Of a stretch of DNA of 19,588 nt, positions 6,305-12,441 are shown one piece after another (positions within the stretch are counted from its first letter, which is position 1; each line of letters starts with the position of its first letter). Source of the stretch: Clostridium sp. CAG:448 (GTDB lineage Bacteria; Bacillota; Clostridia; Oscillospirales; CAG-272); NCBI GenBank assembly GCA_000433415.1, contig FR890568.1:1-19588 (forward strand). The letters run 5' to 3'. Position numbers and translations under genes: made by a program. Under the pieces are notes generated by a model that searched no databases, was not told the DNA's origin, and saw nothing but the letters and a program-made list of their open reading frames with translations.

Positions 6305-8782
6305 TTACAGATATTTTCCGGTTATGCTGTTTTCGTTTTTCCTGATTTGATCGGGCGTTCCGTTTGCTACAATCCGTCCCCCGGCGTCTCCGCCGCCAGG
6401 TCCCATGTCGATCACATAATCGGCATTGCGGATGACATCGAGATCGTGTTCAATCACAATGACTGTTGCGCCGTTATCGAGAAGTGCCTGAAAAACGCCG
6501 AGCAGCACCTGCACGTCAAGCGGATGCAGACCGATGGAAGGTTCATCAAACACAAATACAGAATCCTCCTGCGTTTTTCCGATCTCGCTCGCCAATTTGA
6601 GCCGCTGTGCCTCACCGCCCGAAAGACCCGGTGTTTCTTCACCGAGTGTCAGATACCCAAGACCGAGCTGTTGCAGGATATTCAGTCTTTGGCTGACGGT
6701 TTTCATATCCCGGCAAAAATCAATCGCGGAGTTCACATCCATATCCATCAGTTCGGGGAGCGAAATGCTTCCCCCGACTTTATTTGTGAGTTTGACCTCG
6801 TAAGCCGCTTTTGCATAGCGTGAGCCGCGGCAATCGGGGCAGGGAATGTCCACATCCGGAAGAAACTGCACATCAAGGCTCACAACGCCCGTGCCGTCAC
6901 AGCTGGGGCAGCGCAGAGAGCCGGTGTTGTAGGAAAAATCGCTTGCCTTATAACCCTTTTCCTTTGCGTCGGGTGACTTGGCGTAGAGCTTGCGCAGTTC
7001 ATCATGTATCCCCGCATAGGTGGCAACTGTGGAACGGACATTGATTCCGATGGGCGTTGCATCAATCAGCTTGACATGCGCAATCCCGTCGGCACGTATT
7101 TCACGAATGTGCGCAGGTAGTGTCGCTCCTGCAATGCTTGCTTCCAGTGCTGGAACAAGACTTTCCAGAACCATGGTCGTTTTGCCCGACCCCGATACGC
7201 CCGTGACAACGGTCAGCCGTCCTTTCGGAATATCGACTTTGAGCGGCTTGACGGTGTGGATTTGAGAAGTGGAAAGATGTATTGTGCCGTTTTCAAAAAT
7301 TCTGTCATGCCCAATGCGCTGACGCATAATCGTTTCGGCTTTCCCGGACAGAAACGGTCCGATCTGCGATGCGGAATTTTCTTCAACGGCGGGAATTGAC
7401 CCTTGGGCAATGACATGACCGCCATTTGCCCCCGCTTCGGGCCCCATTTCAATCATCCAATCGGCTTCTTTCAGAATCTGCGTGTCATGATCGACCAGAA
7501 TCACGGAGTTGCCATCGGCAACAAGGTCGTGCATGACCCCGGTCAGCCCGACAATGTTTGATGGGTGCAATCCAATGGAAGGTTCGTCCAGCACATAGAG
7601 AACGCCCGTCGTGCGGTTGCGCACGGCACGGGCAAGCTGCATGCGCTGACGCTCACCGGTGGAAAGTGTCGCAGCGGAGCGGTCAAGGGTCAGGTAGCCA
7701 AGCCCCAGATCCATCAGCCGTTTTGCCGTACTATCAAACGCTTCGCAGATGCTTGCCGCCATCGGGCGCATTTCCTCCGGCAGACTGTCCGGTACGCCAT
7801 GCACCCATTCCACCAGTTCAGACAGCGTTATGGTGCAAGCTTCGTCAAGCGAAATTCCGCGCAACCTCGGTGCGCGTGCCGCATCGGACAGGCGCGTGCC
7901 GTGACAGCCCGGGCAGACTTCTTCTTTCAGAAATTTCTCCACCCGCTTCATGCCGCTCTCGTCCTTGACTTTCGCGAGCGCATTTTCCACGGTGTAAACG
8001 GCATTATAGTAAGTAAAATCAAGTTCTCCTGCCTGATTGGAACCCTTTGCGTGATAGAAAATGTGCTTTTTCTCGGCGGGACCGTGATAAACGATTTCCT
8101 TTTCGCGCACAGTCAAATCGCGGAACGGCACATCCGTGCGCACGCCCATTTCCCGGCACACATCGGTCATCAGCGACCACATCAGGCTGTTCCACGGGGC
8201 GACTGCACCCTCGTCAATGGTCAGCGAATCGTCGGGAACGAGAGAATCCATATCGACCGTGCGGACGGTTCCTGTACCGCCGCAGGTCTTGCACGCACCC
8301 TGCGAATTAAAAGCAAGTTCCTCGGCAGACGGCGCGTAAAAATGCGCGCCGCATTCGGGACAGACAAGCGCCTTTCCTGCCGCAACAGCAAGTGACGGTG
8401 CGAGATAGTGCCCGTTTGGGCAGCGGTGATTGGCAAGGCGGGAATACATCAAGCGCAGACTGTTTAAGAGTTCCGTTCCCGTGCCGAAGGTGCTTCGGAT
8501 GCCCGGAACGCCGGGACGTTGGTGGAGCGCGAGCGCGGCGGGAACATACAGTACCTCGTCAACGGCAGCCTTGGATGCCTGCGTCATTCTCCGGCGGGTA
8601 TAGGTCGAGAGGGCTTCAAGATAACGGCGCGAGCCCTCGGCGTAAAGTACCCCCAGTGCAAGCGAGGATTTTCCTGAACCGGACACGCCGGCAATTCCGA
8701 CGATCTTTCCGAGCGGAATATCGACATCTATGTTTTTGAGGTTGTGGACTTTTGCTCCACGGATCAGCATTTTATCAATCAT
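6305..8782 (-). CDS. UvrA-like ABC ATPase lacking the UvrB-binding domain (UvrA2/DrrC type)
   Basis: An 825-residue protein with tandem ABC ATPase modules of the UvrA kind. Visible elements: Walker A GVSGSGKSS (32-40), cysteines at 121, 141/144 and 164/167, CPGCHGTRL (290-297), signature LSTGE (373-377), Walker B YVLDEPSIGLHP (396-407), second Walker A GVSGSGKTT (528-536), zinc cysteines CPSC...CPDC (625-651), signature LSGGE (720-724) and Walker B DEPSIGLHP. Only about 80 residues separate the first Walker A from the first cysteines, too few for the UvrB-binding domain of canonical 940-residue UvrA. Such proteins occur as UvrA2 or as antibiotic self-resistance factors (DrrC) and may bind DNA independently of UvrB. 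The ATG has GGAGT 8 bases upstream. It converges on the broken MATE gene. Confidence 0.9.
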   Translation of the reverse strand: MIDKMLIRGAKVHNLKNIDVDIPLGKIVGIAGVSGSGKSSLALGVLYAEGSRRYLEALSTYTRRRMTQASKAAVDEVLYVPAALALHQRPGVPGIRSTFGTGTELLNSLRLMYSRLANHRCPNGHYLAPSLAVAAGKALVCPECGAHFYAPSAEELAFNSQGACKTCGGTGTVRTVDMDSLVPDDSLTIDEGAVAPWNSLMWSLMTDVCREMGVRTDVPFRDLTVREKEIVYHGPAEKKHIFYHAKGSNQAGELDFTYYNAVYTVENALAKVKDESGMKRVEKFLKEEVCPGCHGTRLSDAARAPRLRGISLDEACTITLSELVEWVHGVPDSLPEEMRPMAASICEAFDSTAKRLMDLGLGYLTLDRSAATLSTGERQRMQLARAVRNRTTGVLYVLDEPSIGLHPSNIVGLTGVMHDLVADGNSVILVDHDTQILKEADWMIEMGPEAGANGGHVIAQGSIPAVEENSASQIGPFLSGKAETIMRQRIGHDRIFENGTIHLSTSQIHTVKPLKVDIPKGRLTVVTGVSGSGKTTMVLESLVPALEASIAGATLPAHIREIRADGIAHVKLIDATPIGINVRSTVATYAGIHDELRKLYAKSPDAKEKGYKASDFSYNTGSLRCPSCDGTGVVSLDVQFLPDVDIPCPDCRGSRYAKAAYEVKLTNKVGGSISLPELMDMDVNSAIDFCRDMKTVSQRLNILQQLGLGYLTLGEETPGLSGGEAQRLKLASEIGKTQEDSVFVFDEPSIGLHPLDVQVLLGVFQALLDNGATVIVIEHDLDVIRNADYVIDMGPGGGDAGGRIVANGTPDQIRKNENSITGKYL

Positions 8783-8902
8783 TGTTTTTACTCCGGATAT
8801 TCGTCTGTTTTCACACAGCGATATAAATGTGTACTTTATTCTTTTTCTTGCGTATGGATCTGAACATTGTATCTTCTTCCTTGCGTATATGCTTTTATGC
8901 CC

Positions 8903-9367
8903 TCAATCGTTTTCGGCACAGTCAGAAAGCTGCTGTTTTCTCTGCATTTGCATATGCGGAATCCCGTCCTCCAAGAATTCTTCGGAGGTTTGCCGGAAAC
9001 CTAACTTTTCATACAGCGAGCGGGCATGGACCTGTGCTTCAATGGTAATTTCCTCTGCGTGTAGCTCTGTTTCGGCAACGCGGATTGCCGCCGCTACAAT
9101 TTTGCTGCCCAATCCGCAGTGACGCTTGACCGCTATCACACGACCGATCGACGCGGTCGAGAATGTCACACCGGGCGGAAGTACTCTTGCGTAAGCTTTG
9201 ATACCGTCCTCATCTTTAAGCCAGATATGGTAGGCGACACAGTCCGCGTCGTCTACCTCCTGATATGGACATTTTTGCTCTACGACAAAGACCGAAACGC
9301 GCAGCTTATATATTTCAAACAACTCTTCCGCGCTTAGCCTCGAAAAATGTTTTACGACCAGTTCCAT
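8903..9367 (-). CDS. elaA: GNAT N-acetyltransferase, ElaA type
   Basis: A 154-residue acetyltransferase of the ElaA (COG2153) family. The N-terminal signature LRVSVFVVEQKCPYQEVDDAD is typical of ElaA, and the acetyl-CoA loop RHCGLGSK (82-89) has the RxxGxG form. The C-terminal AQVHARSLYEKLGF is also characteristic. The substrate of ElaA proteins is not established. The ATG has a good GGAGGT site 6 bases upstream. It is transcribed from a recognisable promoter and lies 120 bases upstream of the UvrA-like gene on the same strand. Confidence 0.9.
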   Translation of the reverse strand: MELVVKHFSRLSAEELFEIYKLRVSVFVVEQKCPYQEVDDADCVAYHIWLKDEDGIKAYARVLPPGVTFSTASIGRVIAVKRHCGLGSKIVAAAIRVAETELHAEEITIEAQVHARSLYEKLGFRQTSEEFLEDGIPHMQMQRKQQLSDCAEND

Positions 9368-9399
9368 TGCGACCTCCGTGAACGCTGATTTACCACTTT

Positions 9400-9428
9400 A
9401 TTGTACCACAAGTACATCTTTGTTTCAA
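9400..9428 (-). promoter_or_regulatory. Promoter of the elaA-like gene with a palindrome in its spacer
   Basis: On the minus strand TTGAAA (9428-9423) and TACAAT (9405-9400) are 17 bases apart. The spacer holds the inverted repeat TGTAC-5 nt-GTACA (9402-9416), which could be a repressor site. Confidence 0.7.
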
Positions 9429-9733
9429 CCTTTTGCTGTTAACAATCAAGATCGGTAGCACAGTATATATTCTATTTGGCTGCTCGAAGTGCCTACGAAG
9501 GAACTGTTACCGAAGCTCCTAACGTTAAGATGGATGATTCTGTAACGGGCTTTGCATACGAAAAATTTAAGGCATCACCGCGCAATCCACGTAGCGCAAA
9601 TTGCACCATCGGAATTACACGGTAATATGCCTTATATTTCTGATCCATTAACAGCATTGATGATGAGCCTGCCGGTGATGGTTAGAAAATAATGAAAAAA
9701 CAGTATCATGCACTTCCGAATGCATAAAAACAA
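9429..9733. other. Gene-poor stretch with decayed-looking sequence
   Basis: No convincing gene. On the plus strand a frame is open from 9443 to a TAA at 9623-9625 without a good start or ribosome binding site (it reads EGTVTEAPNVKMDDSV in the middle). On the minus strand 9493-9609 encodes a 38-residue frame (ALRGLRGDALNFSYAKPV). I recognise neither as a known family. Codon use looks less GC-rich than in the neighbours. It may be a gene remnant or a piece of a dispersed repeat; nothing in the sequence decides this. Confidence 0.4.
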
Positions 9734-9816
9734 GCCCGTCAGAAAGGGACTGGCAAAAACTCAAATTTAGTTTTGCCAGTCCGTGGATCAGTTTGATTCC
9801 TTCCAATTTGACGGGT
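9734..9816 (-). repeat. Nested inverted repeats downstream of tRNA-Arg
   Basis: An outer 7-bp pair CCCGTCA (9735-9741) and TGACGGG (9809-9815) encloses a perfect 12-bp pair GGACTGGCAAAA (9747-9758) and TTTTGCCAGTCC (9771-9782). Read on the minus strand the outer stem is followed by CTTGTTTTT, as in a Rho-independent terminator. A third small hairpin, ATGCA/TGCAT with a following T run on the minus strand, lies at about 9706-9725. This may be a backup terminator series or a small structured RNA. No T-box motif is present. Confidence 0.5.
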
Positions 9817-9823
9817 GTGAGAG

Positions 9824-9863
9824 AAAAAACAATGCCGTAAGCCATCAAAAAACGGCTTACGGC
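9824..9863 (-). terminator. Intrinsic terminator of tRNA-Arg
   Basis: A perfect 10-bp stem, GCCGTAAGCC (9834-9843) with GGCTTACGGC (9854-9863), is followed on the minus strand by a run of six Ts. It sits 24 bases downstream of the tRNA 3' end. Confidence 0.85.
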
Positions 9864-9887
9864 GGCGAGAACGAAGTTCACGCAGTT

Positions 9888-9964
<77 letters not shown>

Positions 9965-9986
9965 ACATTGTATCATCAATATCCGT

Positions 9987-10015
9987 ATTATAGCACGCAT
10001 TAGTAAAAAATGCAA
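9987..10015 (-). promoter_or_regulatory. Promoter of tRNA-Arg
   Basis: On the minus strand TTGCAT (10015-10010) and TATAAT (9992-9987) are 17 bases apart, with an extended -10 TGC before TATAAT. A small hairpin AAGTGC/GCACTT (10014-10030) overlaps the -35 box and carries a T run on the plus strand. Confidence 0.85.
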
Positions 10016-10055
10016 GTGCTTTTCGCACTTTTTTGAAAAAAAGTCGGAAATCCTA

Positions 10056-10084
10056 TTGACAAGGGAAGGGGAATATGTTACAAT
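10056..10084 (+). promoter_or_regulatory. Promoter of the rplU-prp-rpmA operon
   Basis: TTGACA (10056-10061) and TACAAT (10079-10084) are separated by 17 bases. The start is predicted near 10091, giving an untranslated leader of about 84 bases. Confidence 0.88.
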
Positions 10085-10090
10085 AATGTG

Positions 10091-10174
10091 CCGCATAAGT
10101 GCCGGTTGTAAGTGCGCGATTATTTTTTGTGCCACCGGTCTTAGCGAGTCTATGCGAAAGTGAGGTGCTTTTCC
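10091..10174 (+). promoter_or_regulatory. Probable ribosomal protein L21 leader
   Basis: The 84-nt leader upstream of rplU can form a stem between GCCGGT (10101-10106) and ACCGGT (10134-10139), with further pairing inside, followed by the AGGTG ribosome binding site. Firmicutes rplU operons often carry a conserved autoregulatory L21 leader RNA at exactly this place. Assignment rests on position and the visible stem; I could not compare it with the family model. Confidence 0.55.
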
Positions 10175-10486
10175 ATGTTTGCAGTGATTGAAACGGGCGG
10201 AAAGCAGTACAAGGTAAGCGAGAACGACATCATCTCTGTTGAGAAGTTGGGTGTTGACAAAGGCGGCGAGTACACCTTTGACAAGGTTGTTGCTCTGTTG
10301 GGCGAGAACGGCATTACCACGGGCGATCCCTATGTTGCAGGTGCACAAGTGGTCGCTAAGGTGCTGGAAAACGGAAAACAGAAGAAGATCTATGTCATGA
10401 AGTACAAGTCCAAGAAGAACGAAAAGAAAAAGATCGGTCACAGACAGCCGTTTACAAAGGTCCAGATCGTCAGCATCAAGGGCTGA
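10175..10486 (+). CDS. rplU: 50S ribosomal protein L21
   Basis: A 103-residue protein matching L21 from end to end: MFAVIETGGKQYKVSENDII at the start, a central GDPYV segment and the C-terminal signature GHRQPFTKVQI. L21 binds 23S rRNA in the large subunit. The ATG at 10175 has AGGTG 7 bases upstream and gives the usual N-terminus; the in-frame GTG at 10160 would add five residues and overlap the ribosome binding site. First gene of the rplU-prp-rpmA operon. Confidence 0.97.
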   Translation: MFAVIETGGKQYKVSENDIISVEKLGVDKGGEYTFDKVVALLGENGITTGDPYVAGAQVVAKVLENGKQKKIYVMKYKSKKNEKKKIGHRQPFTKVQIVSIKG

Positions 10487-10505
10487 TTGTCAGGCAGAGA
10501 GGTCT

Positions 10506-10862
10506 ATGACAAAAATCGTTTTTTTTCGGAGCGACGGGTTTTACTACGGCTTTGAAGAGCAGGGGCACACAGGATATGGAGAAGAGGGAGATGACGTGCT
10601 TTGTGCGGCACTCTCGGCGATGACCATGCTGATCATCAATACCATTGAGGTTGCCTTTGATTCCGATGTTGATTACGAGATTGATGAAAAAACGACCGAT
10701 ATCCGCGTAAAGGCAAAGGCGGCATTGCCCGAATATGAGGACGATGAGTTGAAGCGTTATGCTGTTTCGGGAATGTTTCTCGGCTACTACAAGCAGTTGG
10801 AGGATATGCTGGAGGAATATTACGATTATCTAGATCTTGCAATTGAGGACAGGCCCTACTGA
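10506..10862 (+). CDS. prp: Ribosomal-processing cysteine protease Prp
   Basis: A 118-residue protein of the Prp (YsxB) family. The catalytic dyad is visible as His21 in GHTGYGEEGDD and Cys33 in VLCAALSAMT. Prp removes the N-terminal extension of ribosomal protein L27, a step essential in the Firmicutes that have it. The downstream L27 gene carries the matching cleavage sequence, so enzyme and substrate are co-encoded. The start lies 19 bases after the rplU stop. The C-terminus is strongly acidic and tyrosine-rich (LEEYYDYLDLAIED). Confidence 0.93.
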   Translation: MTKIVFFRSDGFYYGFEEQGHTGYGEEGDDVLCAALSAMTMLIINTIEVAFDSDVDYEIDEKTTDIRVKAKAALPEYEDDELKRYAVSGMFLGYYKQLEDMLEEYYDYLDLAIEDRPY

Positions 10863-10905
10863 ACCTGCCGGAAAACAATTCATCCACACACAACGAAACC
10901 CAAAT

Positions 10906-10930
10906 GTTATGTTTGCTTTGGCGACATAAC
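10906..10930 (+). repeat. Hairpin between prp and rpmA
   Basis: GTTATGT (10906-10912) and ACATAAC (10924-10930) form a perfect 7-bp stem with an 11-nt loop in the 88-base gap. It lacks a T run, so it is not a terminator. It may be a processing or stability element ahead of rpmA. Confidence 0.5.
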
Positions 10931-10953
10931 GGCAATGAATACGGAGGTAAATG

Positions 10954-11232
10954 ATGTTAAGACTCAGTTTACAGTTCTTCGCTCACAAGAAGGGTGTCGG
11001 TTCTACCAAGAACGGTCGTGACAGCGAATCCAAGCGCCTTGGCGTGAAGAAAGCAGACGGTGCACACGTTCTTGCCGGCAACATTATCGTCAGACAGAGA
11101 GGCACAGCGATCCACCCCGGCAAGAATGTCGGTATCGGTTCGGATGATACGCTGTTTGCTCTGATTGAGGGTAAGGTCAAGTTTGAGCATAAGACGAAGG
11201 ACAAGAAACAGGTCAGCGTTTACGCTGAGTGA
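10954..11232 (+). CDS. rpmA: 50S ribosomal protein L27 with Prp-cleavable leader
   Basis: A 92-residue L27. The N-terminal MLRLSLQFFAHKKGVGS contains the Firmicutes leader ending in LQFF|A, which Prp cuts to expose AHKKG. The body has GSTKNGRDSESKRLG, the GNIIVRQRGT core and a C-terminal EHKTKDKKQVSV. L27 reaches the peptidyl-transferase centre, so the leader has to be removed. Two adjacent ATGs (10951 and 10954) are possible; 10954 lies 6 bases from GGAGG and gives the usual MLRL start, whereas 10951 would be only 3 bases away. Confidence 0.96.
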   Translation: MLRLSLQFFAHKKGVGSTKNGRDSESKRLGVKKADGAHVLAGNIIVRQRGTAIHPGKNVGIGSDDTLFALIEGKVKFEHKTKDKKQVSVYAE

Positions 11233-11250
11233 TTCTGTACTTGCCCGACG

Positions 11251-11302
11251 GTTTCTGTTTCGATTGCCGCAATTTACGCGGCAATCGAAGAAACTGTTTT
11301 TT
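11251..11302 (+). terminator. Terminator of rplU-prp-rpmA
   Basis: TTCGATTGCCGC (11259-11270) pairs with GCGGCAATCGAA (11278-11289), extended by an outer GTTTC/GAAAC pair, and is followed by TGTTTTTT. Confidence 0.92.
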
Positions 11303-11441
11303 GGGAGAATTTTGTTGACTTTGGAATAAAATCACCCTGAATTAACGCTTTATTCACGCTCTGTTCATGCGTGTGCTGTATACTCATGGACAAGGGTAAT
11401 GAGATTATCTGAATTACTAATTTTTATCGGAGGTATGAATC

Positions 11442-11699
11442 ATGTGCTTTGATTTTCTGAAGAAGAAAAAGAAGAAGAAGGTTTCTCCGCTTGCAATCAT
11501 TCTGATGATCGTCGGTGCTTTGACCGTTGCGGCTGCTGCGTTGGCGACTTTCAAGAAGCTCTTCGCAAAGAAGAAGGTTGTTGCGGCTGTTGACACGACC
11601 GGAGACGGCGAAGCAGATACCATTTTGGTCGACAATGACGGAGATGGCGTTGCTGACGAAGCAATTCCCGTTGAGAAGGCAGACGAGACGGCTGAATAA
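11442..11699 (+). CDS. Small membrane protein with poly-lysine start and calcium-loop-like motifs
   Basis: An 85-residue protein of unknown function. A strong GGAGGT lies 7 bases before the ATG. Residues 7-13 are seven consecutive lysines, residues about 15-37 form one hydrophobic segment (SPLAIILMIVGALTVAAAAL), and a second basic cluster (FKKLFAKKK) follows. The C-terminal part has two loops of the DxDxDGxxD type: DTTGDGEAD (51-59, imperfect) and DNDGDGVAD (64-72, perfect), like those of dockerins, thrombospondin type 3 repeats and EF-hands. It ends in an acidic tail. It stands alone: a terminator precedes it and a hairpin terminator follows. A candidate promoter is poor (TATACT at 11379-11384 without a good -35 box). 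I see no signal-peptidase site, so it is probably membrane-anchored. I do not recognise the family. Confidence 0.8.
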   Translation: MCFDFLKKKKKKKVSPLAIILMIVGALTVAAAALATFKKLFAKKKVVAAVDTTGDGEADTILVDNDGDGVADEAIPVEKADETAE

Positions 11700-11723
11700 G
11701 CTTGTTTCCTAAGAAACAAAGAA

Positions 11724-11766
11724 GCAAAGAAAAACCGGCGGTTTTTTCCGTCGGTTTTTTGCTTTG
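11724..11766. terminator. Bidirectional terminator between the small membrane protein and khpA
   Basis: AAAAACCGGCGG (11730-11741) pairs with CCGTCGGTTTTT (11748-11759) around six Ts, extended by GCAAAG/CTTTGC. T runs lie on both sides, so it can end the plus-strand gene at 11699 and the minus-strand khpA operon. Confidence 0.88.
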
Positions 11767-11790
11767 CCGCAGTCAGCGACTGCGGCAAAG
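11762..11790. repeat. Perfect 13-bp hairpin overlapping the terminator
   Basis: CTTTGCCGCAGTC (11762-11774) and GACTGCGGCAAAG (11778-11790) form a perfect stem with a 3-nt loop. The CTTTGC part is also the right flank of the preceding terminator, so the two structures compete for it. Confidence 0.75.
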
Positions 11791-11843
11791 TCTGTTGGTC
11801 AGAAACGTCCGGCTCTCCGTCTCCAAAAAAGGGAACAGCCAGA

Positions 11844-12080
11844 TTATCTGATATCGACATTGATCTTTTTGCTGGTGTTGGCAGCCGCGGCCTTCATAAG
11901 GGTGCGGATTGCCTTTGCAATACGACCGTGTCTGCCGATGACCATACCCATATCGTCAGGGTCGACATTGAGTGTCAGGGTAATGGTGTCATCGGTTTCT
12001 TCATAGGCAACATTGACTTTGTCCGGATGATCGACAATAGAGGAGGCAATGTCCTCCAGTGTTTTTTTCAGATCTGCCAT
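11844..12080 (-). CDS. khpA: KH-domain RNA-binding protein KhpA
   Basis: A 78-residue single KH-domain protein (YlqC/KhpA). The GxxG RNA-binding loop is GRHG (49-52) within GMVIGRHGRIAKAIRTL. KhpA pairs with KhpB (Jag) in Gram-positive bacteria and affects cell elongation and small-RNA metabolism; KhpB is not in the window. The ATG is preceded by GGAG. It is the last gene of ylxM-ffh-rpsP-khpA, 21 bases after rpsP. In many Firmicutes rimM and trmD follow here; in this window the operon ends at the terminator instead. Confidence 0.94.
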   Translation of the reverse strand: MADLKKTLEDIASSIVDHPDKVNVAYEETDDTITLTLNVDPDDMGMVIGRHGRIAKAIRTLMKAAAANTSKKINVDIR

Positions 12081-12101
12081 GTTTTAACTCCGTGTACCGG
12101 A

Positions 12102-12344
12102 TCAGTCAACGATACCGGACTTCTTAAGCAATGCCTTGACGGTTTCGGTGGGCTGTGCACCGTTGTTCAGCCACTGCTTTGCCTTTTCCGCGTCAATTTT
12201 GACGGTTGCGGGATTGGTCAGCGGATCGTAGTAACCGATTTCCTCGATAAAACGACCGTCTCTGGGAGAACGGGCATCCGAAACGACAACACGGTAAGCC
12301 GGTGCTTTTTTCTGACCAACTCTTCTGAGTCTGATTTTAACCAT
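12102..12344 (-). CDS. rpsP: 30S ribosomal protein S16
   Basis: An 80-residue protein with the S16 signature MVKIRLRRVGQKKAPAYRVVV at the start, then SPRDGRFIEEIGYYDP and a C-terminal WLNNGAQPTETV. S16 helps assemble the small subunit. The ATG has GGAGG 9 bases upstream. It follows ffh after a 97-base gap in which I see no clear terminator or promoter, so it is probably co-transcribed. Confidence 0.97.
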   Translation of the reverse strand: MVKIRLRRVGQKKAPAYRVVVSDARSPRDGRFIEEIGYYDPLTNPATVKIDAEKAKQWLNNGAQPTETVKALLKKSGIVD

Positions 12345-12441
12345 TGTTTTTTTCCTCCGAATTCATTTGGTGGTGATATTTTGTGTATAAAAATCCGTCA
12401 GCACTATAAAAGGTACGGAATTTTAACGTAAGGGAAGGGGA

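Noticed and set aside
7565..8395. 276-codon open frame on the plus strand
   Set aside because: Antisense shadow of the UvrA-like gene with no recognisable motifs and no ribosome binding site.
9734..9863. T-box or other riboswitch
   Set aside because: No TGGNACCGCG-like T-box sequence and no downstream gene in the right orientation; tRNA terminators explain at least one hairpin.
9648..9881. 77-codon minus-strand frame downstream of tRNA-Arg
   Set aside because: It runs through the tRNA terminator and the nested hairpins and has no ribosome binding site or known similarity.
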